Positions 1 through 7,044 of a stretch of DNA of 7,044 nucleotides are shown piece by piece. Every line of letters begins with the position of its first letter. The stretch's first letter is position 1. This stretch comes from Promethearchaeota archaeon (GTDB lineage: Archaea; Asgardarchaeota; Lokiarchaeia; Sigynarchaeales; SOKP01). A program made the translations under genes and the position numbers. The DNA lies in assembly GCA_030620005.1 (NCBI GenBank), contig JAUXAJ010000270.1, positions 1 through 7,044 on the forward strand, written 5' to 3'. Under the pieces are notes generated by a model. The model made no database searches and was not told where the DNA came from. It saw nothing but the letters and a program-made list of their open reading frames with translations.

Positions 1-3000
1 GCGGGACTGACCGAGGGTGCTTTTGGGAATTTTTCGCTATTCGGGACCGCTAATGATACTTCTTCCCAGGAAGATGTTGAACAACTCAGCGAAGGTTTCA
101 GTCTTTTTTCGTTATCGGACGACTCACATTATACGAGTTTAACAATTCAATACGAGGGCTTAAGTGATGGCATAAAAAAAACTAGGACAAACCAATACGA
201 GTTTGATTTATGGAAAGCATTAGGATATGAAGGTGAACCGCTAGGACCCAGCAAAAAGATTTTTATAGCATTAACGGGAGCGTTCATGAGTGAAATCAAC
301 ATAAACATTCTTTGCACCGATGTCATGGACACAACTCCAGATTATTTTAAGTTTAATAATTATTTAATAGAACAACTTGGTCAGATATCGTCTTTAATTG
401 GTCTTGATTTTAATATTCAATCCTTTGAGAATTATTCCTTTGAATTGAGTTGGGCAAATGAAGACGGAATAACAAAAAACTATGTCATTCCTTTAAATTT
501 AGAAGATGAATCAGATATTATAAATCAACTTCCGCTAACAGGATTTCAAGGATTTCCATACATTCCTACGGGAATTTTAGATCCCGTTGAGGATTTAATA
601 GTAAAATATAAAATTTCTAATTCTGAACCAAATATTAGAATAACAAAAGAAGTTATTGATGGTAACGCTTCCTTTGGCATTAATTGGGACTTTTCGTTTA
701 ACATTACAGCAGAAAATGTGGGTACTACTACTGTTTGGGGTGTTCCTACTCCAATGCCTATTGATTTAGACACGATCTTTCTAATAATCGCCGGACCTTA
801 CGGAACAGAGCTTATAGATGCTATTTGGGACGTTGTTAATATTGAATATCCTGGTCAATACGCTTCAGTAGAAGAATTCTTAAACGTGGACGAAGATCCT
901 CGGATTTTCCAATTTGACACGTTCGGCACGGGAGAAATTGATAAAAATTACCCCGATTACCTCAATTTATCTAATCTATGGCCGTATAATGAGAAAATGG
1001 ATAATGTAATCGATAAATTAGCTCTTGGATACCCTCAATTGCTAGATTCCATCGCATCATTGCCAATCATTGGAAACTCACCAGCTGAACTAAAAGAAGG
1101 TTTTACAAATAATTATAGCGTTTGGAACAAGAATAATTGGAAAATGGAACCCAATGAAACAATCTCGTACACGTATTCAAATTACTCCATTGAAGATCAA
1201 AATAACTTTTCTGTTTTTTACAGTTATAATTTTACAATAAATCACCTTGCAAATCTACCTAATTTAATATCAGGAAAATCAATTTCCGGCACACACCCAG
1301 AAATGGCATTAACCTCGGACAACGAAAGTTGGATAATTGAATCGGAAGAGAAATATTATGATCAACACGAGATAGATATCGAATTTTTCTTTAACAATGT
1401 TTCGAATATCGATTTAATTAATAACACATTAGAAATGATCTCTATTGTGATAAATCTTACAGCACGGACGGATTTGGACGATTTGAATTTTGAAATATTC
1501 AATTTTTCAGAGGGAATTTACCAAGATATTGCGTCCTATTTAGAATCAAGCGTTAACAATACAAGAACCTATTCGTTCACGAAAAATGCTCACGGTTTGG
1601 ATTGGATATTTGATCCTTCATCACCAAATTTTACAGTAATTTTTAAAATAAGAGGGATTGATACGGAATTGTTTAATTTCTCTATAAACGATTTAAATAT
1701 TGAATTTTCTAAAAGAGATATAAACGCCATTGGGATTTTAGGGTCTCGAATTCTTTTTGCGTCTTCGAGTGGAAATATTCAATATACAAGAAAATCCAAC
1801 TCAATAATGCTGAGTACTTTCGACATGGCTTCTATTATAGCGATCGCAGAAGTTACAAGTTATGGGTCGAGTTCAGGAGAGAGTAATACATATGTATTAA
1901 ATTTTAAAAATATAGGATCTCGCAATGCCGAAAATGTTAGCATCTCTGTATTAGTTCCAGGAATTATTAAAGATAGTAATAATTTTAGCATTAGAAATAA
2001 TTATTTAATTTACAATTTTTCAAGTCTTGCGCCTTTTGAAGAACAAACGATAAATTTCACGTTCTATACTCCAAATTCAGCGTCTATTAGTAAAACAATT
2101 ATAAGATATAACAATTCTAAAAAAATTCAAAATATAAATTCATATCAATTAATTTCTAGTCCCAATGAAGTTTATTTTTCAGCTCCTATTGATTATATTA
2201 CCAGGTTTCCTTACGTGAGAACTGTTGAGATTTTCATTAATTCGTCGGATAATGCTCCAAAAGTTAAATCGTCGTTTAAGTTAAAAATTAACGTGAAAAA
2301 CACGGGACCTAAGGGGATCGCTATTCCAGAGCTTAATTTAACCGTGAACGACAAATTCGGAGATTTAAGAAAAAGTAATGAAAACAAATTGCATTTTTCT
2401 AACATAGGGTATAATAAAATTCATTCAGTTTCTTTTACAATTCGAAAGATTGATTGGAAGGGGTATTTCTATCCTTCTATAAATTATTTTGATGGAGCTG
2501 AGAGTCGAACTGTTCAAATTGCTAGTTCCCAACCCGCTGTAATTGGAAAAATTGAACTTTCATTGGTAAAATCAGTTGATAACGATCAAGTCGAGATGGG
2601 AGATACGATAATAGTATATCTTAAATTGACAAATACGGGCACCATTACTGTTAAAGATATTGATATTAATGATATATTGGGCTTCTATCAGAAAGAATTT
2701 TCGTTAAAGGAGGGAAGATTAGTAAATAATATTTCTACTTATTTGAATCCGAGTGAAACCGTGGCTTTCTCGTATCAAATTGAAGCAAAAATTCAAACCA
2801 CTAAAAATTTAACGGAAGCATCAATAGACTATTATTTCTTGCAAAAGCAAGTAACTTTATCAAATAAGATTGAAATTAAGGTTGTTACTCCATTATTCTT
2901 GCAATTATTATATTTAATTATTCCATGTGTTTCAGCTCTGGTGATTTTAGGATTATATCGTAGGAAAGTTACAAAGTATAAAGAAGAAAAATTTGAGCTT

Positions 3001-3132
3001 CAAAGAAACGAGATATTTATTTTCCGTTCAAAAGACTCAGTTCTTAAGATAGAAAACACTCTCAGAGAAAGATTGAATATTTTATCTTCCAAAAATGACA
3101 TTGAAGAGACTGGAGGTGAACCTAACGAGTGA
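1..3132 (+). CDS. Large membrane-anchored extracellular protein with CARDB/DUF11-like repeats (5' partial)
   Basis: I do not recognise a named family. The frame is open from base 1 to the TGA at 3130-3132, giving 1043 residues with the N-terminus missing (numbered here from base 1). The visible part is mostly beta-rich and Asn/Ser/Thr-rich. Ig-like modules of CARDB/DUF11 (COG1361) style are suggested by ENVG near 238-241, FKNIG near 635-639 followed by ENVSISV, KNTG at 766-769 and LTNTGT at 876-881. A hydrophobic helix at about 965-985 is followed by YRRK and a charged tail of 58 residues, giving an outside-N, inside-C topology. About 28 N-x-S/T sequons precede the helix and none follow it. 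Residues 1-600 match no fold I can name. No catalytic motif is seen. ATG 286 has GGGAG five bases upstream, but the protein-like open frame before it and the lack of a signal peptide after it argue against it as the start. The gene overlaps the downstream protease, suggesting a joint surface role. Confidence 0.85.
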   Translation, partial: AGLTEGAFGNFSLFGTANDTSSQEDVEQLSEGFSLFSLSDDSHYTSLTIQYEGLSDGIKKTRTNQYEFDLWKALGYEGEPLGPSKKIFIALTGAFMSEININILCTDVMDTTPDYFKFNNYLIEQLGQISSLIGLDFNIQSFENYSFELSWANEDGITKNYVIPLNLEDESDIINQLPLTGFQGFPYIPTGILDPVEDLIVKYKISNSEPNIRITKEVIDGNASFGINWDFSFNITAENVGTTTVWGVPTPMPIDLDTIFLIIAGPYGTELIDAIWDVVNIEYPGQYASVEEFLNVDEDPRIFQFDTFGTGEIDKNYPDYLNLSNLWPYNEKMDNVIDKLALGYPQLLDSIASLPIIGNSPAELKEGFTNNYSVWNKNNWKMEPNETISYTYSNYSIEDQNNFSVFYSYNFTINHLANLPNLISGKSISGTHPEMALTSDNESWIIESEEKYYDQHEIDIEFFFNNVSNIDLINNTLEMISIVINLTARTDLDDLNFEIFNFSEGIYQDIASYLESSVNNTRTYSFTKNAHGLDWIFDPSSPNFTVIFKIRGIDTELFNFSINDLNIEFSKRDINAIGILGSRILFASSSGNIQYTRKSNSIMLSTFDMASIIAIAEVTSYGSSSGESNTYVLNFKNIGSRNAENVSISVLVPGIIKDSNNFSIRNNYLIYNFSSLAPFEEQTINFTFYTPNSASISKTIIRYNNSKKIQNINSYQLISSPNEVYFSAPIDYITRFPYVRTVEIFINSSDNAPKVKSSFKLKINVKNTGPKGIAIPELNLTVNDKFGDLRKSNENKLHFSNIGYNKIHSVSFTIRKIDWKGYFYPSINYFDGAESRTVQIASSQPAVIGKIELSLVKSVDNDQVEMGDTIIVYLKLTNTGTITVKDIDINDILGFYQKEFSLKEGRLVNNISTYLNPSETVAFSYQIEAKIQTTKNLTEASIDYYFLQKQVTLSNKIEIKVVTPLFLQLLYLIIPCVSALVILGLYRRKVTKYKEEKFELQRNEIFIFRSKDSVLKIENTLRERLNILSSKNDIEETGGEPNE
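2893..2955 (+). other. C-terminal transmembrane anchor of the surface protein
   Basis: Residues about 965-985 of the partial protein (LFLQLLYLIIPCVSALVILG and one more Leu) form the only long hydrophobic run seen in it. The basic cluster RRK follows at once, which by the positive-inside rule leaves the last 58 residues in the cytoplasm. That tail is rich in Lys, Glu and Arg and looks helical, with spaced Ile/Leu/Val from about residue 1005 to 1030. No LPxTG sortase signal or PGF archaeosortase signal is present, so this looks like a permanent membrane anchor. Confidence 0.85.
3112..3119 (+). promoter_or_regulatory. Shine-Dalgarno of the protease gene, inside the upstream gene
   Basis: GGAGGTGA is an extended complement to the usual 3' end of prokaryotic 16S rRNA. 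It ends 9 bases before the GTG at 3129, which fixes that codon as the start. It lies within the last codons of the upstream gene, where it encodes Gly-Gly-Glu. The upstream stop and the GTG share the bases GTGA (3129-3132), so ribosomes finishing the first gene can start the second at the same place. This points to one mRNA and translational coupling. Confidence 0.9.
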
Positions 3133-3209
3133 ATAAGAAAGGGAAAACTACGATTCTATTTCTTTTAGTCGTTTCTTCAACGTTATTATTGATCTTGTCA
3201 AGCAACAGC
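3129..3209 (+). other. Signal peptide of the protease
   Basis: Residues 2-8 hold three Lys (NKKGKTT). They are followed by a hydrophobic core at about 9-23 (ILFLLVVSSTLLLIL) and then a small/polar stretch, SSNS, near 24-27, where a signal peptidase could cut. This is a Sec-type layout with no twin Arg. A lipobox Cys is absent, so a lipoprotein is not indicated. The exact cut site is a guess. Confidence 0.85.
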
Positions 3210-6200
3210 TTCAAACAATTTGATTCAAATAACCTCGTTTCTATTGAAGGGAATAAGAAATCATTTAATAAAAGTCCACAAAGCTCGATATTAAGCAATG
3301 AATCTTTCGTGATCGTATTTTTCAATAATTCCTGGTATAGCCAATCAGCTCGCTCAAATTTCACCTATCACGGAGGAAATATTAAAGATGAGTGGAACAA
3401 TACGTTTTCAACTATTTCTGGGTTTGCGGGCATAATTCCAACCTACAATTTATCACATTTTCAATACAATGTTAGCGATGCCACGATTGAAACAAATGAA
3501 ATTATAGAAACACAATTGAACTATGCAAGCCTACAAGTTGGAGCTGTAAATTCAACTTGGTATCTAAATGGTCTTAAAGGTAATACAAATTCTTCAATCG
3601 CAGTATTAGATAGCGGAATAAATCCAAATCAAATCTTATTCCCAGATCACTACAACCCAACATATTTGAGCGGAACGATTGTTGGGTGGCAAAATTTCGT
3701 TGACGATGGCGATGATGAGGTTTCTGATGACAACGGTCACGGGACGTTCATCTCATCCATAATTTCGGGAACTGGAATAAGAACATATAATTCAAGTGTT
3801 CCAACTGTCGTAAATTTATATGGAAATTATTCTCACTTGGATTTATTCGACTCTTTAACACCTGGAAATTATTCTTTAAAAATTTTTACTTTCAACGTCT
3901 CAAAAGAGAACTCCCACATATTCATGAACTCATCGTGTAGCTATGACAATACTGAAATTGACGGATTTTGGTTTGAATTGTATAATAGTTCAAGTTTGGT
4001 TAATACCACAAGAAACATGACGCAAGATCAATATTATACCGTAAATCACAGCATTAGTTCAAGTGGACAAGGAATCTACGATCTTTATCTGAAATATCAC
4101 AAAAAAATCCAGGCACAGCCAATTTTTTCGTTTAACGCAAGTGTTTCTTTTTTCCCTGAATTTTACGTGGAAAATTATTCTTATTTTACTGGAATTGCAA
4201 ACGCAACTAAAATCGTGTCTTTTAAAATTGTAAACCAAACTGGAATCGGATATACTTCTGATTTAATCTCTGCGTTAGCAAGTGTAATACAAAACAAGAG
4301 CAAATACCATATTGTTAGCGTTTGTTTAAGCATTGGGACATTGGGAGACGATGTTGTGGCAATTAATAGAGTTATCAACGAAGTAATTAATAATGGGACT
4401 TTGGTAGTAATTGCCGCTGGAAATTCAGGAATTGAAGGTTCCGATCCGTTAAATAAATTAGCTCTCAATAAAAACGCTATTGTTGTTGGAGCAATAAACG
4501 ATGAAGACCGCGTCACATCCTATAGCAGCATGGGAAAAAATGTAGGAGATGGGATTTTAAAGCCGGATATTGTCGCTCCTGGGGGGAGCAAGGTGCCAGG
4601 ACATCGTTTAATAATAGGGGCAGATAGTAAATCAAATGAAACTACTGCGGGTTATGGCACTTCAATATCGGCTGCCATAGTTTCTGCCGCCATAAACGTG
4701 TTGATTGAAGCAAAATGGGACGATTGGGACAACTACATAGAGTTGAATTTAACTAATTTGGTGAAAACGATTAAATCAATCTTATTAATGACGGCTTCCG
4801 AGACAAATCTAGTTCGAGAAAATGACCCCAGCACGGATATTGATGAAAGTGCTGCTATATATTCGCCTTCTAGTTATAATCCGGTATCCGGAATTGGATT
4901 GAAAGACATCCACGAAGGTTATGGACGACTAAATATTGAAGCGGCTATAGACGCTTTAATAAAATTTATGGAAGCCAATTTGTCCGTATCTGGTTCGCTT
5001 AATAGTTCTGAGGAAAATCCTCTTGGCGCTCACGTGTTTGCTAGAAGAATTAAATTAACAGCAAACAAGCAATACATCTTTAACTTAAGCGAAGTGGACG
5101 ATAATGCAGATTTTGACTTGTATTTATATTCAAATGAAACTGATGTCCATGGCGAACCTATATTGTTAGAATCTTCTCGAGGACTACTTGGTAATTTCAA
5201 TTATTTATATTATATCCCCAGAGAAAATGAAACAGAATGCATTATTACCGTAAAAGCCATTGAAGGAAACAGTAAATTCAAACTAAATGCATCAACCGTG
5301 CTGAACGAATACGCACCAGTTCTAAATATAACCGAGGTTTCATACACGGGAGGAGAAAAAAATACGACTGTAATGAATTACTTCGAGTATATAGGATACG
5401 ATGCTGAAAAAAATTATACCCTTGATAGATATTTGTTTTTCATTGAATATTTTGATAATGACACTTCTAATGTTCCACCTCAAGAAATACATGTGTCCAT
5501 CAATGAAACAGGAAAAAATTACACGTTGAGCATCCTTAATCTAGGACCCTATAGTGATATAAATTTTTCTGAAGGTGTAGTATATGTTAGTGATCAAATT
5601 CAATTTAACGAGCCAGGTAATTATTCTTACTTTTTTGTTGCAAGTGACGGTCCTAATCGAGTTAGATATCCTGAAATTGGATATCTTAATTTAACGATTG
5701 TTTTACCGATTGAGAGTAAACGGTTCCCTTATATCCACAGTTTTAACGATGGTCTTGGGGATTGGAGTCATGATGGAACTGGATGGGACATTCTTCAACA
5801 AGATAATGGTAAAGATGATCGATCAAGAATTTATTCAACTTCGTGGAATTCTTTATATTTCGGCATAAATCATGAATTTCCAAATAATTACTCCTATCAA
5901 TCTATTCTAATAACAGAAGATTATCCAAACGGTACGATAACGAGTCCAATAATTAATTTAACGCGAATTAGTAAATACATGCATCCATTTGCCAAGTTTG
6001 GTTTAAGAACAAGCATTAATTCAGAGGATTTCGTGTATTTGGAAATGAGCGTTAATAGATCTGATTGGATAAGAATAGAAACTTATACTAACGAAGAACA
6101 AGAGTGGTTTATTGAAGAAATAAATTTAACACGATATATCAACAGTTACGTTCAATTTCGCTTGGTAACCGCATTAGACGAAAATTTTGACCCAATTAAT

Positions 6201-7044
6201 TACAAGGGAATAATGTTAGATTTCTTTGCTATCGAGAATTACTCGAATAATTCTCCTCCCAAATTAGATCCGGATTTTGATATAACACCCTCTGAAGGAT
6301 TAGAGTTTGAAAAGTTTACTTTTACATGCAATTATTTTGATTCCGATAATAATTATCCAGAATTTGTTTACATTGAGATGGATGGTAAAAATTATTCAAT
6401 GGTTAATATTTATGGAGACTGGGACGCCCGTTCAAATGAGCCTACAAATAGAGGCATTTTGTTCCAAAAATCCTTAATTTTGGCAGATATTTCTGATAAA
6501 TCTTTTAGATTTCACTTTTATGACGGAAAATTTACTAATAGTTCCCAGTGGTACAATAAAAACGATGATTTAATTACCTTTAAAAATCCCGAGCCTCTTA
6601 CGTTCAGATATTCTAAAAGTGGGACGTACATTGGTTTTCAATTTCCAAGTGACAATTTAGATCGTTATTACGTTGCGGGAAACCCATTATCCAAAGAATC
6701 TACTGCTTGGTTATTAGGAGATAACATGTGGCACACGGTTACTCGTTTAGAACACGAATATCTCTATGGAGGCATGGGACAAAGTCATGGAGGTGTGATT
6801 CAAGGGTATGGTTCAAATTGGAACGCAAAATTAATTACTCGTCCATTAGAATTAGAAGGTGAACGTGACGTGTATTTAGAATACGATTTCGAAATTAATC
6901 TTCAAAGTGAATATGGGGCCGACGAGGATTCTCTAGATAAGTGCATCGTCTCGATATCAACAGATTATGGTAAAAGTTGGGAAATTCTTAGAGAATACAT
7001 TTATACCGATGAGAATTTAACAGGTTCAGAAAAAATTGATATTT
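3129..7044 (+). CDS. Secreted multidomain subtilisin-like serine protease (S8), 3' partial
   Basis: This is a secreted endopeptidase precursor; 1305 codons are open to the window end with no stop. The GTG start is set by the Shine-Dalgarno at 3112-3119. In order: signal peptide (1 to about 27); I9-like propeptide, about 58-135, with VIVFF and the FSTISGFAG region; S8 catalytic domain, about 138-615. Catalytic Asp161 is in IAVLDSGI, His204 in DDNGHGTF, oxyanion Asn432 in VIAAGNSG and nucleophile Ser512 in GYGTSISAA. KPDIVAPGG and GYGRLN are further family motifs. A PPC-like domain (about 622-722, DFDLYLY at 661-667) follows, then two Ig-like plus MAM/jelly-roll-like pairs from about 728. About 48 N-x-S/T sequons fit an extracellular glycoprotein. 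Oddities are an insertion of about 130 residues after His204, Phe for the second His of HGTH, and Ile and Ala for the usual Met and Pro of GTSMAxP. All four key residues are present, so activity is likely. The C-terminus, perhaps with an anchor, lies outside. Confidence 0.95.
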   Translation, partial: MNKKGKTTILFLLVVSSTLLLILSSNSFKQFDSNNLVSIEGNKKSFNKSPQSSILSNESFVIVFFNNSWYSQSARSNFTYHGGNIKDEWNNTFSTISGFAGIIPTYNLSHFQYNVSDATIETNEIIETQLNYASLQVGAVNSTWYLNGLKGNTNSSIAVLDSGINPNQILFPDHYNPTYLSGTIVGWQNFVDDGDDEVSDDNGHGTFISSIISGTGIRTYNSSVPTVVNLYGNYSHLDLFDSLTPGNYSLKIFTFNVSKENSHIFMNSSCSYDNTEIDGFWFELYNSSSLVNTTRNMTQDQYYTVNHSISSSGQGIYDLYLKYHKKIQAQPIFSFNASVSFFPEFYVENYSYFTGIANATKIVSFKIVNQTGIGYTSDLISALASVIQNKSKYHIVSVCLSIGTLGDDVVAINRVINEVINNGTLVVIAAGNSGIEGSDPLNKLALNKNAIVVGAINDEDRVTSYSSMGKNVGDGILKPDIVAPGGSKVPGHRLIIGADSKSNETTAGYGTSISAAIVSAAINVLIEAKWDDWDNYIELNLTNLVKTIKSILLMTASETNLVRENDPSTDIDESAAIYSPSSYNPVSGIGLKDIHEGYGRLNIEAAIDALIKFMEANLSVSGSLNSSEENPLGAHVFARRIKLTANKQYIFNLSEVDDNADFDLYLYSNETDVHGEPILLESSRGLLGNFNYLYYIPRENETECIITVKAIEGNSKFKLNASTVLNEYAPVLNITEVSYTGGEKNTTVMNYFEYIGYDAEKNYTLDRYLFFIEYFDNDTSNVPPQEIHVSINETGKNYTLSILNLGPYSDINFSEGVVYVSDQIQFNEPGNYSYFFVASDGPNRVRYPEIGYLNLTIVLPIESKRFPYIHSFNDGLGDWSHDGTGWDILQQDNGKDDRSRIYSTSWNSLYFGINHEFPNNYSYQSILITEDYPNGTITSPIINLTRISKYMHPFAKFGLRTSINSEDFVYLEMSVNRSDWIRIETYTNEEQEWFIEEINLTRYINSYVQFRLVTALDENFDPINYKGIMLDFFAIENYSNNSPPKLDPDFDITPSEGLEFEKFTFTCNYFDSDNNYPEFVYIEMDGKNYSMVNIYGDWDARSNEPTNRGILFQKSLILADISDKSFRFHFYDGKFTNSSQWYNKNDDLITFKNPEPLTFRYSKSGTYIGFQFPSDNLDRYYVAGNPLSKESTAWLLGDNMWHTVTRLEHEYLYGGMGQSHGGVIQGYGSNWNAKLITRPLELEGERDVYLEYDFEINLQSEYGADEDSLDKCIVSISTDYGKSWEILREYIYTDENLTGSEKIDI
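3777..4190 (+). other. PPC-like insertion inside the subtilase catalytic domain
   Basis: In subtilisin BPN' the catalytic His64 is about 19 residues before the GVAPSA motif. Here His204 is 151 residues before the equivalent GIANATKI (355-362), so about 130 extra residues (about 217-354) sit in the loop that forms the strong calcium site in subtilisin. The insert is Ser/Asn/Tyr-rich with alternating strand-like patterns. Its second half (FWFELYNSSS followed about 45 residues later by GIYDLYLKY) resembles a PPC-type beta-sandwich. About ten sequons fall in it. The fold call is by eye and tentative; the insertion itself is clear from motif spacing. Confidence 0.75.
4992..5295 (+). other. PPC-like (pre-peptidase C-terminal) domain of the protease
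   Basis: This covers residues about 622-722, right after the catalytic domain closes with GYGRLN. The diagnostic part is DNADFDLYLYS (658-668), the usual PPC pattern of an acidic lead-in and a D-x-D-L-Y-L-Y strand, followed by a later strand ECIITVKAI. PPC domains are common C-terminal to secreted proteases, where they act in secretion, stability or substrate binding. Which of these applies here cannot be told from sequence. Confidence 0.65.
5310..7044 (+). repeat. Two diverged Ig-like plus MAM/jelly-roll-like modules in the protease C-terminal region
   Basis: Module 1 is an Ig-like domain (about 728-865; YFDND at 774-778, GKNY at 795-798, ASDG near its end) and then a MAM or immune-inhibitor-A-like beta-sandwich (about 870-1038; SFNDGLGDW at the start, TSPIINLT and a DWIRIETY strand around Trp980). 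Module 2 repeats the order: Ig-like (about 1040-1155; YFDSDN from 1069, GKNY at 1086-1089, FYDGKFT), then a second sandwich from about 1164 with LITRPLEL and STDYGKSWEIL around Trp1284, cut by the window end. Similarity is at protein level only and the DNA has diverged, so duplication is old. Such domains usually bind glycans or proteins outside the cell. Confidence 0.6.

Noticed and set aside
147..332. Minus-strand open frame of 61 codons
   Set aside because: It lies opposite the continuous plus-strand frame, has no recognisable domain, and its product looks like antisense of coding DNA.
546..773. Minus-strand open frame of 75 codons
   Set aside because: It is fully inside the surface-protein gene, with no Shine-Dalgarno or motif I could identify.
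2211..2405. Minus-strand open frame of 64 codons
   Set aside because: It is antisense to a CARDB/DUF11-like repeat whose sense reading is clearly protein-like.
3090..3180. Promoter or terminator between the two genes
   Set aside because: The genes overlap by 4 bases. I saw no TATA/BRE-like element or T-tract with hairpin; the T-rich stretch at about 3155-3167 encodes the signal peptide core.
3122..3364. Minus-strand open frame of 80 codons across the gene junction
   Set aside because: It lies opposite the signal peptide and propeptide of the protease and has no family resemblance. The coupled junction with its strong Shine-Dalgarno explains the region.
4181..4516. Minus-strand open frame of 111 codons
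   Set aside because: It is antisense to the conserved subtilase core, including VIAAGNSG with the oxyanion Asn, so the plus strand is the real one.
4581..4586. Run of six G as a possible frameshift or slippage site
   Set aside because: The frame continues unbroken through it and encodes the expected APGG motif of subtilases, so nothing suggests slippage or error.
1..7044. A defence system, CRISPR array or mobile element
   Set aside because: No direct repeats with spacers, inverted ends, transposase, nuclease or toxin motifs were seen; both genes read as cell-surface proteins.

Overview
The window is almost wholly coding: two large genes on the plus strand, both running off the window, joined by a 4-base stop/start overlap. 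There is no intergenic DNA, so no promoter, terminator, RNA gene, CRISPR array or mobile element is visible. The DNA is AT-rich. The taxon is inferred: a C-terminal single-pass anchor without a sortase motif, CARDB/DUF11-like (COG1361-type) surface-protein repeats, dense N-glycosylation sequons and a strong GGAGGTGA Shine-Dalgarno together fit an archaeon. An Asgard (Lokiarchaeia-like) lineage is my best guess, but no marker gene proves it.

Region 1 (1-3132) is the 3' part of a large cell-surface protein. The frame is open from base 1, so the true start lies upstream and the ATG at 286 is very probably an internal methionine. The protein is built from beta-rich extracellular domains, several with the 'N-x-G' signature of CARDB/DUF11-type Ig-like modules. 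It ends in one transmembrane helix and a charged cytoplasmic tail of 58 residues. About 28 N-x-S/T sequons lie before the helix and none after it.

Region 2 (3129-7044) is the 5' part of a secreted subtilisin-family (S8) protease starting at GTG. In order it has a signal peptide, an I9-like propeptide, a catalytic domain with Asp161, His204, Asn432 and Ser512, a PPC-like domain, and then two rounds of an Ig-like domain followed by a MAM/jelly-roll-like domain. The second round is cut by the window end. The catalytic domain carries an insertion of about 130 residues just after the catalytic His, and its active-site motifs depart from consensus (GHGTF, GTSISAA).

The gene overlap implies one transcript with coupled translation, so the two products are probably made together and meet at the cell surface. 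A reasonable but unproven idea is that the anchored protein is a scaffold, stalk, receptor or substrate for the secreted protease, as the tetrabrachion stalk of Staphylothermus marinus carries a subtilase.
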